A program made the translations under genes and the position numbers. This document shows, piece by piece, positions 47,601 through 58,398 of a stretch of DNA of 64,000 nt. Every line of letters starts with the position of its first letter. Positions within the stretch are counted from its first letter, which is position 1. The notes under the pieces are model-generated. The model did no database searches. It worked only from the letters and a program-made list of their open reading frames with translations, and was not told the DNA's origin. The DNA is taken from contig CANNZV010001123.1 in the NCBI GenBank assembly GCA_947561585.1, forward strand, positions 1 to 64,000, given 5' to 3'. This stretch comes from Caprella mutica. Its lineage: Eukaryota; Arthropoda; Malacostraca; Amphipoda; Caprellidae.

Positions 47601-48857
47601 GACAAAAGAAACCATTGGGACTGTAGTGGGACAAAAGAGATCATTGGGACTGTAGTGGGACAAAAGAGACCATTGGGACTGTAGTGGGGTAAAAAGAAAC
47701 CATTGGGACTGTAGTGGGACAAAAGAGACCATTGGGACTGTAGTTGTACAAAAGAGACCATTGGGACTGTAGTGGGACAAAAGAGACCATTGGGACTGTA
47801 GTGGGACAAAAGAGACCATTGGGACTGTAGTGGGACAAAAGAGACCATTGGGACTGTAGTGGGACAAAAGAGACCATTGGGACTGTAGTGGTACAAAAGA
47901 GACCATTGAGACTGTAGTGGTACAAAAGAGACCATTGGGACTGTAGTGGGACAAAAGAGACCATTTGGACTGTAGTGGGACAAAAGAGACCATTGGGACT
48001 GTAGTGGGGTAAAAAGAAACCATTGGGACTGTAGTGGGACAAAAGAGACCATTGGGACTGTAGTGGGACAAAAGAGACCATTGGGACTGTAGTGGGACAA
48101 AAGAGACCATTGGGACTGTAGTGGGGTAAAAAGAGACCATTGAGAATGTAGTGGGACAAAAAGAGCCCATTGGGACTGTAGTGGGACAAGAAGAGACCAT
48201 TGGGGCTATAGTGGGACAAAAAGAGACCATTGGGATCCTGTAGTGAGACAAAAGAGATCATTGCGACTGTAGTGAGACAAAAGAGACCAATGGGACTGTA
48301 GTGGGACAAAAGAGACCATTGGGACTGTAGTGGGACAAAAGAGACCAATGGGACTGTAGTGGGACAAAAAGAGCCCATTGGGACTGCAGTGGGACAAAAG
48401 AGACCAATGGGACTGTAGTGGGACAAAAAGAGCCCATTGGGACTGCAGTGGGACAAAAAGAGCCCATTGGGACTGTAGTGGGACAAAAAGAGCCCATTGG
48501 GACTGTAGTGGGACAAAAGAGCCCATTGGGACTGTAGTGGGACAAAAAGAGCCCATTGGGACTGTAGTGGGACAAAAGAGACCAATGAGACTGTAGTGGA
48601 ACAAAAAAAGCCCATTGGGACTGTAGTGGGACAAAAAGAGCCCATTTGGACTGTAGTTGGACAAAAAGAGCCCATTGGGACTGTAGTGGGACAAAAAGAG
48701 CCCATTGGGACTGTAGTGGGACAAAAAGAGCCCATTGTGACTGTAGTGAGACAAGAGAGACCATTGTAACTGTAATGGGACAAAAAGAGCCCATTAAGAC
48801 TGCAGTGGGACAAAAGAGACCATTGTGACTGTAGTGTGACAAGATAGCCCATTGCAA
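44634..48857. repeat. 29/30-bp tandem array (about 143 copies) with nested higher-order repeats
   Basis: The largest array in the window, 4.2 kb. The unit is GGGACTGTAGTGGGACAAAA plus GAGACCATT (29 bp) or with one extra A (30 bp). Marker variants (GAGAATGTAG with GGGGTAAAAA) recur every 118 bp in places (45306 and 45424; 46154 and 46272). The block around 45306-45424 recurs about 848 bp later. GATCATTGAGACTG recurs 410 bp apart (47171, 47581). Minus-strand frames reach 925 codons because the 29-mer has no stop in any frame on that strand; it is not a gene. Confidence 0.97.
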
Positions 48858-49218
48858 CTGTAAATAGATATTGTAAGAATGTTCTCCACCGTATTGATGT
48901 GCTCGAAAATGATATGTTTTGTTTCCACCATCTAAATTTTTAAAAATATAGTAAACAGGGCATAAGGTTTTTGAGATATTGTCTCAACCGAATAAGTTAC
49001 TATCGATACAGTGCTGCAAGAATAATGTTCTTAAGGTCAACTTCTTCCCGATTGGTTGGAGAGTAGGAGGAGTCAACGGGAGGCGGAACACTAAACCGTT
49101 ATTGCTCCACCCCCTGTTGGCTTCTCGTTCCTCTCCTATAGTTATGAGTTGAATTAAATTATTTCTAAAACAATATGAATGTTCTTCACCGTAAGAGTTC
49201 ATCCCTAGTGGAATATTA
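48858..49218. other. Unique DNA between two fragments of the 71-bp unit
   Basis: 48856-48890 (AACTGTAAATAGATATTGTA, GAATGTTCT, CACCGTA) and 49172-49218 (ATATGAATGTTCTTCACCGT, AAGAGTTCATCCCTAGTGGA) each match part of the 36111 unit. The 280 bp between them are unrelated, partly G/C-richer, and show no gene. Confidence 0.75.
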
Positions 49219-50084
49219 ATTATGTATTTTTTCTATTCATATCAAATTAATCAATGTTAATAAAATATGGCTTCAAATTCGTAATCAGTCGTAAATTCAA
49301 TGATTAAAAGATCATCTATCAATAACCAAAAATGATTAGACAAAACTATGATCGTAAGTTATCATAATCATTCTAAAAACCTTATAGTCTATCCTCTACC
49401 GTGTTTCGTCGGACATTCACGACATGCAGAAATGATACCAATGGTACACTCATTACATTGAGTTAGAGTTGAAATTATGTTACTTTAGCTAATTGAACTT
49501 CATTTTGTGATACAGAGAGGCGTTTACCATGTGGTATTTATTTGTACCAACAACTGTTACATATGTTTAACAATGATAAATAAAATATCACACTCTAAAT
49601 CCAAATAAAGTAAATACACTATCTAACTTTCGTGAGTTGAAGGTCTAAATGGTAGGTAGATCCTATTGTCCTTTAAGGTAATTATTTTATCTCGCATATC
49701 TCTCCTCACCACATCCTACTATAGCTTTCATTTCTTTTTGACGCTGCAGTCGGATTCAACAGGTGAAGTAACTCCCTCTCAGTCTCACCTTACCGACGCT
49801 TTTGCGCTCATATAAAAAAAAACACTTGTGCTTCGCAACCTGAAAATTTGAACGGCGGAAAAGAAGTGAATTTTATGCGCCGCCACAGTTTCATATCCTC
49901 ACCTGTTGAGTCTCCTGCCGCAATAAAACCTATCAACAGTCTCCTTCTTCCGACTTACTTAATGAAACTTTTTTATGACTCGCCAGAAAACTTTCATGGA
50001 ACTTTATTGGAAAGCGAGTTGAAATTGGAAAAAAAATCTATTTTGGTTTGATTGATCGATTGATTCTCATAGACACATGATGGG
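49219..50084. other. Unique DNA with weak inverted repeats
   Basis: At 49755-49920 ATTCAACAGGTGAAG faces CCTCACCTGTTGAGTC, and short GGCGG/CCGCC pairs lie between them, suggesting an old foldback element. A 67-codon frame (49848-50051) lies inside and is not recognisable. Confidence 0.35.
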
Positions 50085-50560
50085 ACAAGAGCCAAATAGG
50101 ACAAGTACCCATTGGGACAATACCCAATAGGGAAATACCAAATGGGACAAGTACGCCGTTAAGGCACTGTTAACAATATAGGACAAGTATTATCCCAATT
50201 GGGACACTGTTAGCAATATCGGACAAGTATTATTCCAATTAGGACACTGTTAGCAATATAGGACAAGTATTATCCCAATTAGGACATTGTTAGCAATATA
50301 GGACAAGTACCCCAATTGGGACACTGTTAGCAATATAGGACAAGTACCCCAATTGTGACACTGATAGCAATATAGGACAAGTATTATCCCAATTGGGACA
50401 CTGTTAGCAATATAGGACAACTATCCCAATTGGGACACTGTTAGCAATATAGGACAACTATCCCAATTGGGACACTGTTAGCAATATAGGACAAGTATTA
50501 TCCCAATTAGGACACTGTTAGCAATAAAGGACAAGTACCCCAATTGGGACACTGTTAGCT
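50085..50560. repeat. 36- to 40-bp tandem array (about 12 copies)
   Basis: Unit contains TTAGCAATATAGGACAAGTA, TTATCCCAATTGGGACACTG. Short units lack the TATTA stretch. Each unit contains the palindrome CCCAATTGGG. The left edge decays through GGGACAA words. Confidence 0.92.
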
Positions 50561-51535
50561 AGTAAAATGTTTATAAAGTCAATTCCAGTAATAATGCGTA
50601 ATCGTTAGATGGTAAAATAGCATGATTATTGCTTTAAGAATTATTGTTACTGTTTTTGCATTTGGTTTGTGCTGTTCTATTTGAGTTCATTTGTTCTATT
50701 TTCTTAGTTGGCTGTGACTTGGACATTGACATTGTTTTTGGTAACTTTAGTTCGAGATACTTTCAAGTTGTTAGTTTATTGGAAAAAAATTTAAAATACG
50801 TTAAATTATGTATTACAGTTTAATTTACTCATTGTACACAACAGTCGAATGCCTTTACTATTGTGTATGCTCTACGAATAATAATAAAAAATTAATTATC
50901 TACAAATAATCTTAAGAATATTAGAATGGTATTATTACTAAAGTCAAAATATTAGAAAATGGATATATGTTGAAATGAATTCCGCAATAATATGTAATAT
51001 TTTTGGGACCATACACCTATTTTTTATAACTATTAAAACTATATTTAGAGCTGATTAGACTACTTTCGTTAGAACTGTAAATCCGGACTCTGCTTATGAC
51101 ATAAAATTTATGCCTCTTCCCTCAAAAACTTAACTTTTATAGAAAATTCTTTTGTTCCTCGTACAGGGTAGTCCTATTCCGTTAAAACGTATAACCCATT
51201 CAAAAGCGTCTTTTAATTACTATTACGGCTATTATGGCTATTGAAAAGAATAAGATCTATAAGTATATACATTTCATGCCTTCCATCCAAAATGGCTACA
51301 GTTGAATTCACCGCATTCATCATTAAAAGCTAGTTTCAACACTGCAAAGTACTGACAAGTTGATCATGTGAGGGAACCTTCTTTTCGATTTAATGATGTC
51401 ATACGATGCAATTCAAAATATTCGTCATCTTATAAACAACAAGGGAAAAGAAATCGAAAGGAATTAAATCGAGTTAATTTTGTTGTTCCGGAAAAATCCT
51501 ACCTATTTGAAACCTGAGCGTTTGCCGGAGTATGG
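50561..51535. other. AT-rich unique DNA
   Basis: No feature recognised. Confidence 0.5.
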
Positions 51536-51640
51536 TTCCAAGGTAGCAATGATTCTCGGGCCAATGTTGTCCCGATGTTGTCCCAATATTTCCAATATTG
51601 TTCCAATGTTGTCCCAAGAAAAATTGCTACCTTGGTTACA
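51536..51640. mobile_element. Short MITE with CCAAGGTAGCAAT ends
   Basis: Begins CCAAGGTAGCAATGATTCTC and ends AAATTGCTACCTTGG, perfect inverted repeats of 13 bp. About 100 bp; inside it GTTGTCCC / CCAATGTTGT words repeat. Confidence 0.7.
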
Positions 51641-52060
51641 TTCGGATGTCATCGCATCTAAACTGGAATATGTGAGGTATTAGGTAGAATAATTATCATA
51701 ATATAAATTAATTGATTGAGGTTGTTAAAGTATGTCTTATAAAATATATTACCATCTGTTCTTTTTCTTTAGAGAAATCTAAAGAATTTTGATAGACACA
51801 AATAAATATAAAAGTTAAAAAACAATTTATCTTCTACTTGTTTTTTATTCGGAAACTTGGAAGAGTTCAATAACTTAGCACTTATCCTCTCTTCTCACTC
51901 CTCTTCTACAGTCTGTACCATCTTCTAACTCATCTTCTAGACTCTCTTAAATCATATCTCATCTGGTGATAGACATGTTAAACTGGGAGTAAAATGAAGA
52001 GTTCCGTCAGATTTATGGTTCTTATCTCAGAGTTTTTAAATTACTAAATTGTCTTTACTT
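51641..52060. other. AT-rich unique DNA
   Basis: No feature recognised. Confidence 0.5.
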
Positions 52061-53220
52061 TGACTCTGCGTCATGGCAGATAGGACACTAGTGATATTTG
52101 TGACTCTGCGTCATGGCAGATAGGACACTAGTGATATTTGTGACTCTGCGTCATGGCACATAGGACACTAGTGATATTTGTGACTCTGCGTCATTGCAGA
52201 TAGGACACTAGTGATATTTGTGACTCTGCGTCATGGCAGATAGGACACTAGTGATATTTGTGACTCTGCGTCATGGCAGATAGGACACTAGTGATATTTG
52301 TGACTCTGCGTCATGGCAGATAGGACACTAGTGATATTTGTGACTCTGCGTCATGGCAGATAGGGCACTAGTGATATTTGTGACTCTGCGTCATGGCAGA
52401 TAGGACACTAGTGATATTTGTGACTCTGCGTCATGGCAGATAGGACACTAGTGATATTTGTGACTCTGCGTCATGGCAGATAGGACACTAGTGATATTTG
52501 TGACTCTGCGTCATGGCAGATAGGACACTAGTGATATTTGTGACTCTGCGTCATGGCAGATAGGACACTAGTGATATTTGTGACTCTGCGTCATGGCAGA
52601 TAGGACACTAGTGATATTTGTGACTCTGCGTCATGGCAGATAGGGCACTAGTGATATTTGTGACTCTGCGTCATGGCAGATAGGACACTAGTGATATTTG
52701 TGACTCTGCGTCATGGCAGATAGGACACTAGTGATATTTGTGACTCTGCGTCATGGCAGATAGGACACTAGTGATATTTGTGACTCTGCGTCATGGCAGA
52801 TAGGACACTAGTGATATTTGTGACTCTGCGTCATGGCAGATAGGACACTAGTGATATTTGTGACTCTGCGTCATGGCAGATAGGACACTAGTGATATTTG
52901 TGACTCTGCGTCATGGCAGATAGGACACTAGTGATATTTGTGACTCTGCGTCATGGCAGATAGGACACTAGTGATATTTGTGACTCTGCGTCATGGCATA
53001 TAGGACACTAGTGATATTTGTGACTCTGCGTCATGGCAGATAGGGCACTAGTGATATTTGTGACTCTGCGTCATGGCAGATAGGACACTAGTGATATTTG
53101 TGACTCTGCGTCATGGCAGATAGGACACTAGTGATATTTGTGACTCTGCGTCATGGCAGATAGGACACTAGTGATATTTGTGACTCTGCGTCATGGCAGA
53201 TAGGACACTAGTGATATTTG
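52061..53220. repeat. 40-bp tandem array (29 exact-length copies)
   Basis: Unit TGACTCTGCGTCATGGCAGA then TAGGACACTAGTGATATTTG. It spans exactly 1160 bp with no indel and only a handful of substitutions (ggcaca, ttgcaga, ggcata, tagggca), so it is young or actively homogenised. Confidence 0.98.
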
Positions 53221-53330
53221 ATACCTTTAGATACCAGTCGTATCTAGGGTACATTCAAATACCAGTCGTATCTAGGATACCTTCAAGTAACTCTCGTATC
53301 CAGGATACCTTAAGATACCTCCACACCGGA
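53221..53330. repeat. Degenerate 28-bp repeat (about 4 copies)
   Basis: Copies of ATACCAGTCGTATCTAGGAT followed by ACCTTCA, losing similarity to the right. Confidence 0.7.
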
Positions 53331-53810
53331 TGCAAATCATCCCCTCTTTGGAATTTCCCGTAAGTCTGTTTCCGGATGACAAGAAACTCCTTCTAACTCT
53401 CCTGCCTCCAATGGAGAGAAAAAGAGAGAGAAACTCTCTCCTTCTTTACCTTTCTTCTCGACTGGAAAATTTGATATCGGCAGATCGTCTGTTATTGTCC
53501 GTACGCTAAATACTGATAGTATTTTATCGTACAATATCATCAGGAATGTCCGACGAAACTCACGAAAGTCTGAAAGTGTTTATAATTTATGATAAATTAC
53601 TATTGTATTTTGTCTAATCATTTATTGTGGTAGGTAGTTGATCTGTTTATAATAAATCGAAAGCTTATGAACGGTTAATATGTTTTCCGACTTTTATGTG
53701 GCGGTAATAATGCCATACCCCATCTGGTGGCGCGTATGGAAACTGGAACTATTGGAGTCACTGAGCTACTGTACCCGGTGTACTAACTTCTGAGTTTTTC
53801 CTTGAATCAC
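53331..53810. other. Unique DNA
   Basis: No gene recognised. GAGAGAGAAA/TTTCTCTC-type words around 53410-53440. Confidence 0.4.
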
Positions 53811-54325
53811 TATGTGAATAAAGTCTCCTTAGTGAATAGTGAATAAAGTGTCATTAAAGTCTCCTTAGTGAATAAAGTGGCCTTAGTGAATAAAGTCTCC
53901 TTAGTGAATAAAGTCTCCTTAGTGAATAAAGTGGCCTTAGTGAATAAAGTCTCCTTAAAGTCTCCTTTAAGTCTCCTCAGTGTATAAAGTTTCTTTAAAG
54001 TCTCCTTTAAGTCTCTTCAGTGTATAAAGTCTCCTTAAAGTCTCTTTTAAGCCTCCTCAGTGCATAAAGTCTCTTTATAGTCTCCTTTAAGTCTCCTCAG
54101 TGTATAAAGTCTCTTTATAGTCTCCTTTAAGTCTCCTCAGTGTATAAAGTCTCTTTATAGTCTCCTTTAAGTCTCCTCAGTGTATAAAGTCTCTTTATAG
54201 TCTCCTTTAAGTCTCCTCAGTGTATAAAGTCTCTTCATAGTCTCCTTTAAGTCTCCTCAGTGTATAAAGTCTCTTTAAAGTCTCCTTTAAGTCTCCTCAG
54301 TGTATAAAGTCTCTTAAAGTCTCCC
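53811..54325. repeat. Short-unit array merging into a 40-bp tandem array
   Basis: Left part: AGTGAATAAAGTCTCCTT and AGTGAATAAAGTGGCCTT, about 18 bp each (53818-53960). Right part: 40-bp unit TTTAAGTCTCCTCAGTGTAT plus AAAGTCTCTTTATAGTCTCC, about 9 copies. The 40-mer contains two copies of the shorter AAGTCTC word, so it probably arose from the shorter repeat. Confidence 0.9.
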
Positions 54326-54444
54326 TCAAAAGAGACACTGCGTGTACCTAATAATTTAGCAAAGTTAGCATCGCTGTCCTTATTTCCTGGTGATATTTCA
54401 TCGTTCGTAAGCGACTCTAATTTCTTGCAATGTCTTTTGCACAT
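54326..54444. other. Unique spacer
   Basis: About 120 bp, no feature. Confidence 0.5.
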
Positions 54445-55572
54445 CTAACCACACGAATTAGAAACTAACCACACGAATTAGAAACTAACCACACGAATTA
54501 GAAACTAACCACACGAATTAGAAACTAACCACACGAATTAGAAACTAACCACACGAATTAGAAACTAACCACACGAATTAGAAACTAACCACACGAATTA
54601 GAAACTAACCACACGAATTAGAAACTAACCACACGAATTAGAAACTAACCACACGAATTAGAAACTAACCACACGAATTAGAAACTAACCACACGAATTA
54701 GAAACTAACCACACGAATTAGAAACTAACCACACGAATTAGAAACTAATCACACGAATTAGAAACTAACCACACGAATTAGAAACTAACCACACGAATTA
54801 GAAACTAACCACACGAATTAGAAACTAACCACACGAATTAGAAACTAACCACACGAATTAGAAACTAACCACATGAATTAGAAACTAACCACACGAATTA
54901 GAAACTAACCACACGAATTAGAAACTAACCACACGAATTAGAAACTAACCACACGAATTAGAAACTAACCTCACGAATTAGAAACTAACCACACGAATTA
55001 GAAACTAACCACACGAATTAGAAACTAACCACACGAATTAGAAACTAACCACACGAATTAGAAACTAACCACACGAATTAGAAACTAACCACACGAATTA
55101 GAAACTAACCACACGAATTAGAAACTAACCACACGAATTAGAAACTAACCACACGAATTAGAAACTAACCACACGAATTAGAAACTAACCACACAAATTA
55201 GAAACTAACCACACGAATTAGAAACGAACCACACGAATTAGAAACTAACCACACGAATTAGAAACTAACCACACGAATTAGAAACTAACCACACGAATTA
55301 GAAACTAACCACATGAATTAGAAACTAACCACACGAATTAGAAACTAACCACACGAATTAGAAACTAACCACACGAATTAGAAACTAACCACACGAATTA
55401 GAAACTAACCACACGAATTAGAAACTAACCACACGAATTAGAAACTAACCACACGAATTAGAAACTAACCACACGAATTAGAAACTAACCACACGAATTA
55501 GAAACTAACTACACGAATTAGAAACTAACTACACGAATTAGAAACTAACCACATGAATTAGAAACTAACTAC
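54445..55572. repeat. 20-bp tandem array (about 56 copies)
   Basis: Unit CTAACCACACGAATTAGAAA. Very uniform, no length changes, a few single-base variants (ACATGAA, CTAACTACA). Confidence 0.98.
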
Positions 55573-56125
55573 ACTTATCTAGGACAGTTCCTATTAATTC
55601 TCTTTAATTCTAGTGACAGGGTGAGATATGATTCATCCAACTGCTCCACATTTACAATCAAATCAGAAAGAACGACATAATATTTTCAAATTTTATTTCA
55701 TTTGGTGTAAATTGAATAATAATTATTATGTATTTTTTATGTTCGAAGATGTGAAACAATCCAATAACTCATAGCTTGCCCAATCTTTTAACAATTGATC
55801 TAATTTTTTGTTGTTTCTTTGTCAGGAGTTCATTGTAGAGTAATTTGCTAACAGAAGGTGTGTCACTTTTTGTCAATATTGTCTGTATGACTCTAATGTG
55901 AAATCACAAATGCTATCACTGCTTTGATTGTAACTTTTGACGTCGGTGTTACTTCCAAAGAAGAGGTTGAACCTGCTACTTAACAGATAGATAATTAATG
56001 AATTACAACTCTCAGTAACATTGTATTTTATTAATTTATTCATTCAATGTGAATAAATTAATAAATTTAGTATAGTATTTCATTAAATATTGTGGATATG
56101 TGAAATTAATTTGATAACATCGTTG
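55573..56125. other. AT-rich unique DNA with a MITE family A half-copy
   Basis: 55736-55785 (TATGTTCGAAGATGTGAAAC, CCAATAACTCATAGCTTGCC) matches the right arm of family A. No gene. Confidence 0.45.
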
Positions 56126-56130
56126 AATAA

Positions 56131-56195
56131 GCGATATCGTTATATTAACGATATCGTTAATTTAACGATATCGTTATATTAACGATATCGTTAAA
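56131..56195. repeat. Cluster of AACGATATCGTT palindromes
   Basis: Four cores (about 56131, 56147, 56164, 56181), spaced 17 bp, separated by TATATT, ATTT and similar. Each core is its own reverse complement and the whole block is nearly palindromic, so it could form cruciforms. Confidence 0.85.
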
Positions 56196-56459
56196 TTAAC
56201 ACGAGCAACATCGTTAAACATTTGACAAAATTAAAACTAACTTAAAAAAAAAAAAAAAAATTTTGAACAAACAAAATCATTGAACATAGTAGGAAGGACA
56301 TCGTTTAAATGAGATTTTATTTTCCGGTAGATTTCATCTGTTCTTGACCCTGTTCCCATTTTAAAGGACATCCTGTCACTTGGTATCCAGTGCACCGTGA
56401 CACAATATCACAAAACAGAGCAAAGAAATACTTAATTTGCCTTTAGTTTTAGCTCCAGA

Positions 56460-56570
56460 TTGGCCCCATGCCAAATATGCTAAGACTCTCTGCATTATTC
56501 ATAATCCGCATTGCTATGCTACTCAAATACGAGCAGCATCTGCACTAAACACTGCACAATATATGCCTAG
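56460..56570. repeat. Decayed left edge of the 22-bp satellite
   Basis: ACTAAACACTGCACAATATA then TGCCTAG matches units of the array that resumes at 61331 (CTAAACACTGCGGTGAATAT). Further left, similarity fades. This shows the LTR element split the satellite. Confidence 0.7.
56566..56570. other. Target site duplication CCTAG (left)
   Basis: CCTAG lies directly before TGTCCTGG of the left LTR and again directly after ...CAGCACA of the right LTR (61331-61335). Five bp fits LTR-retrotransposon integration. Confidence 0.9.
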
Positions 56571-58175
56571 TGTCCTGGTACGTTAGGTTGTGAAACAATG
56601 CGAAGGCTAAACACTGTTTTTTATTTTGTAATTTATAGTTTATAATCTTGGCATTGACATAACAAATGTGAATATATCTGGAAAGTACACAAACAATATA
56701 GAAGACAAGAAGTTACATATAAATGGGAACACCTACAGAGAAATGACTGACTACACCTACAGAGAAATGACTGACTACACCTACAGAGAAATGACTGACT
56801 ACACCTACAGAGAAATGACTGACTACACCTACAGAGAAATGACTAACTACACCTACAGAGAAATGACGGACTACACCTACAGAGAAATGACGGACTACAC
56901 CTACAGAGAAATGACGGACTACACCTACAGAGAAATGACGGACTACACCTACAGAGAAATGACGGACTACACCTACAGAGAAATGACGGACTACACCTAC
57001 AGAGAAATGACGGACTACACCTACAGAGAAATGACGGACTACACCTACAGAGAAATGACTGACTACACCTACAGAGAAATGACTGACTACACCTACAGAG
57101 AAATGACTGACTACACCTACAGAGAAATGACTGACTACACCTACAGAGAAATGACGGACTACACCTACAGAGAAATGACGGACTACACCTACAGAGAAAT
57201 GACGGACTACACCTACAGAGAAATGACGGACTACACCTACAGAGAAATGACGGACTACACCTACAGAGAAATGACGGACTACACCTACAGAGAAATGACG
57301 GACTACACCTACAGAGAAATGACTGACTACACCTACAGAGAAATGACTGACTACACCTACAGAGAAATGACTGACTACACCTACAGAGAAATGACTGACT
57401 ACACCTACAGAGAAATGACGGACTACACCTACAGAGAAATGACGGACTACACCTACAGAGAAATGACGGACTACACCTACAGGGAAATGACGGACTACAC
57501 CTACAGGGAAATGACGGACTACACCTACAGGGAAATGACGGACTACACCTACAGGGAAATGACGGACTACACCTACAGGGAAATGACGGACTACACCTAC
57601 AGGGAAATGACGGACTACACCTACAGGGAAATGACGGACTACACCTACAGGGAAATGACGGACTACACCTACAGGGAAATGACGGACTACACCTACAGGG
57701 AAATGACGGACTACACCTACAGGGAAATGACGGACTACACCTGCAGGGAAATGACGGACTACACCTGCAGGGAAATGACGGACTACACCTACAGGGAAAT
57801 GACGGACTACACCTACAGGGAAATGACGGACTACACCTACAGGGAAATGACGGACTACACCTACAGGGAAATGACTACACCTACAGAGAAATGACTACAC
57901 CTATAGAGAACACTTAATAGAACAAAGACAACTCGAATAACACCTACATAATTAAACTACACAATATAAATTATACACTGAAATGTGACACTACGTGGCT
58001 TTACACTAGCTACTATTGACAATGAATGAATGGATAGAGTTTGAGAAATGGTAGCTAGTGTTGCCGTTCGGATTTCTAAAGAATATAATGCGAATTAATG
58101 GCTAATGGTTCTATTGCGAAATTTAATCTTTAATTGATTGAAAATAAAGTATAGAATTAATTGCTGACCAGCACA
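56571..58175 (-). repeat. 3' LTR (1605 bp) containing a 24-bp minisatellite
   Basis: Plus-strand reading starts TGTCCTGGTACGTTAGG and ends GACCAGCACA; in element orientation it therefore runs TGTGCTGG...CCAGGACA. The array (about 56732-57870) has 47 units of CCTACAGAGAAATGACTGAC plus TACA, and the later units read CAGGGAAATG. In element orientation AAAATAAAAAACAG near 56620 is a possible poly(A) signal. A 408-codon frame runs antisense to gag through the array (Tyr-Arg-Glu-Met-Thr-Asp-Tyr-Thr repeats). I consider it a by-product of the 24-bp period. Confidence 0.93.
56732..57870. repeat. 24-bp minisatellite in the 3' LTR (47 units)
   Basis: Order of the ACT/ACG marker in successive units: 4 ACT, 1 variant with ACTAAC, 8 ACG, 4 ACT, 7 ACG, 4 ACT, 3 ACG, then units with CAGGG. 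Two units carry CTGCAGG. Confidence 0.93.
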
Positions 58176-58190
58176 CTCCCCCCAGCGACG
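58176..58190 (-). promoter_or_regulatory. Polypurine tract next to the 3' LTR
   Basis: On the minus strand GCTGGGGGGAG immediately precedes TGTGCTGG of the LTR. This is the expected place for the plus-strand primer of reverse transcription and fixes the element's orientation as minus, in agreement with gag. Confidence 0.8.
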
Positions 58191-58398
58191 AAAGTCGAAA
58201 CCAGTGGACCAAGGAGGAGCTGATCGCAACCAACAATAGCTCACGAAAACAAAAATTAACAATAGAAAACACAGCAATTCCTAAAATATAATAATTATAT
58301 TACAATAATGATTCGTTGAAAGAAGATTCACACGCACATCGAAATTTCCTATAAGATAATGTATTAGAAAATGGTAAGATAATTAGGAATTTTTTTTT
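58191..58398 (-). other. Region between gag and the purine tract
   Basis: About 210 bp without an open frame of note. In an autonomous BEL/Pao element pol would start here. Confidence 0.7.
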
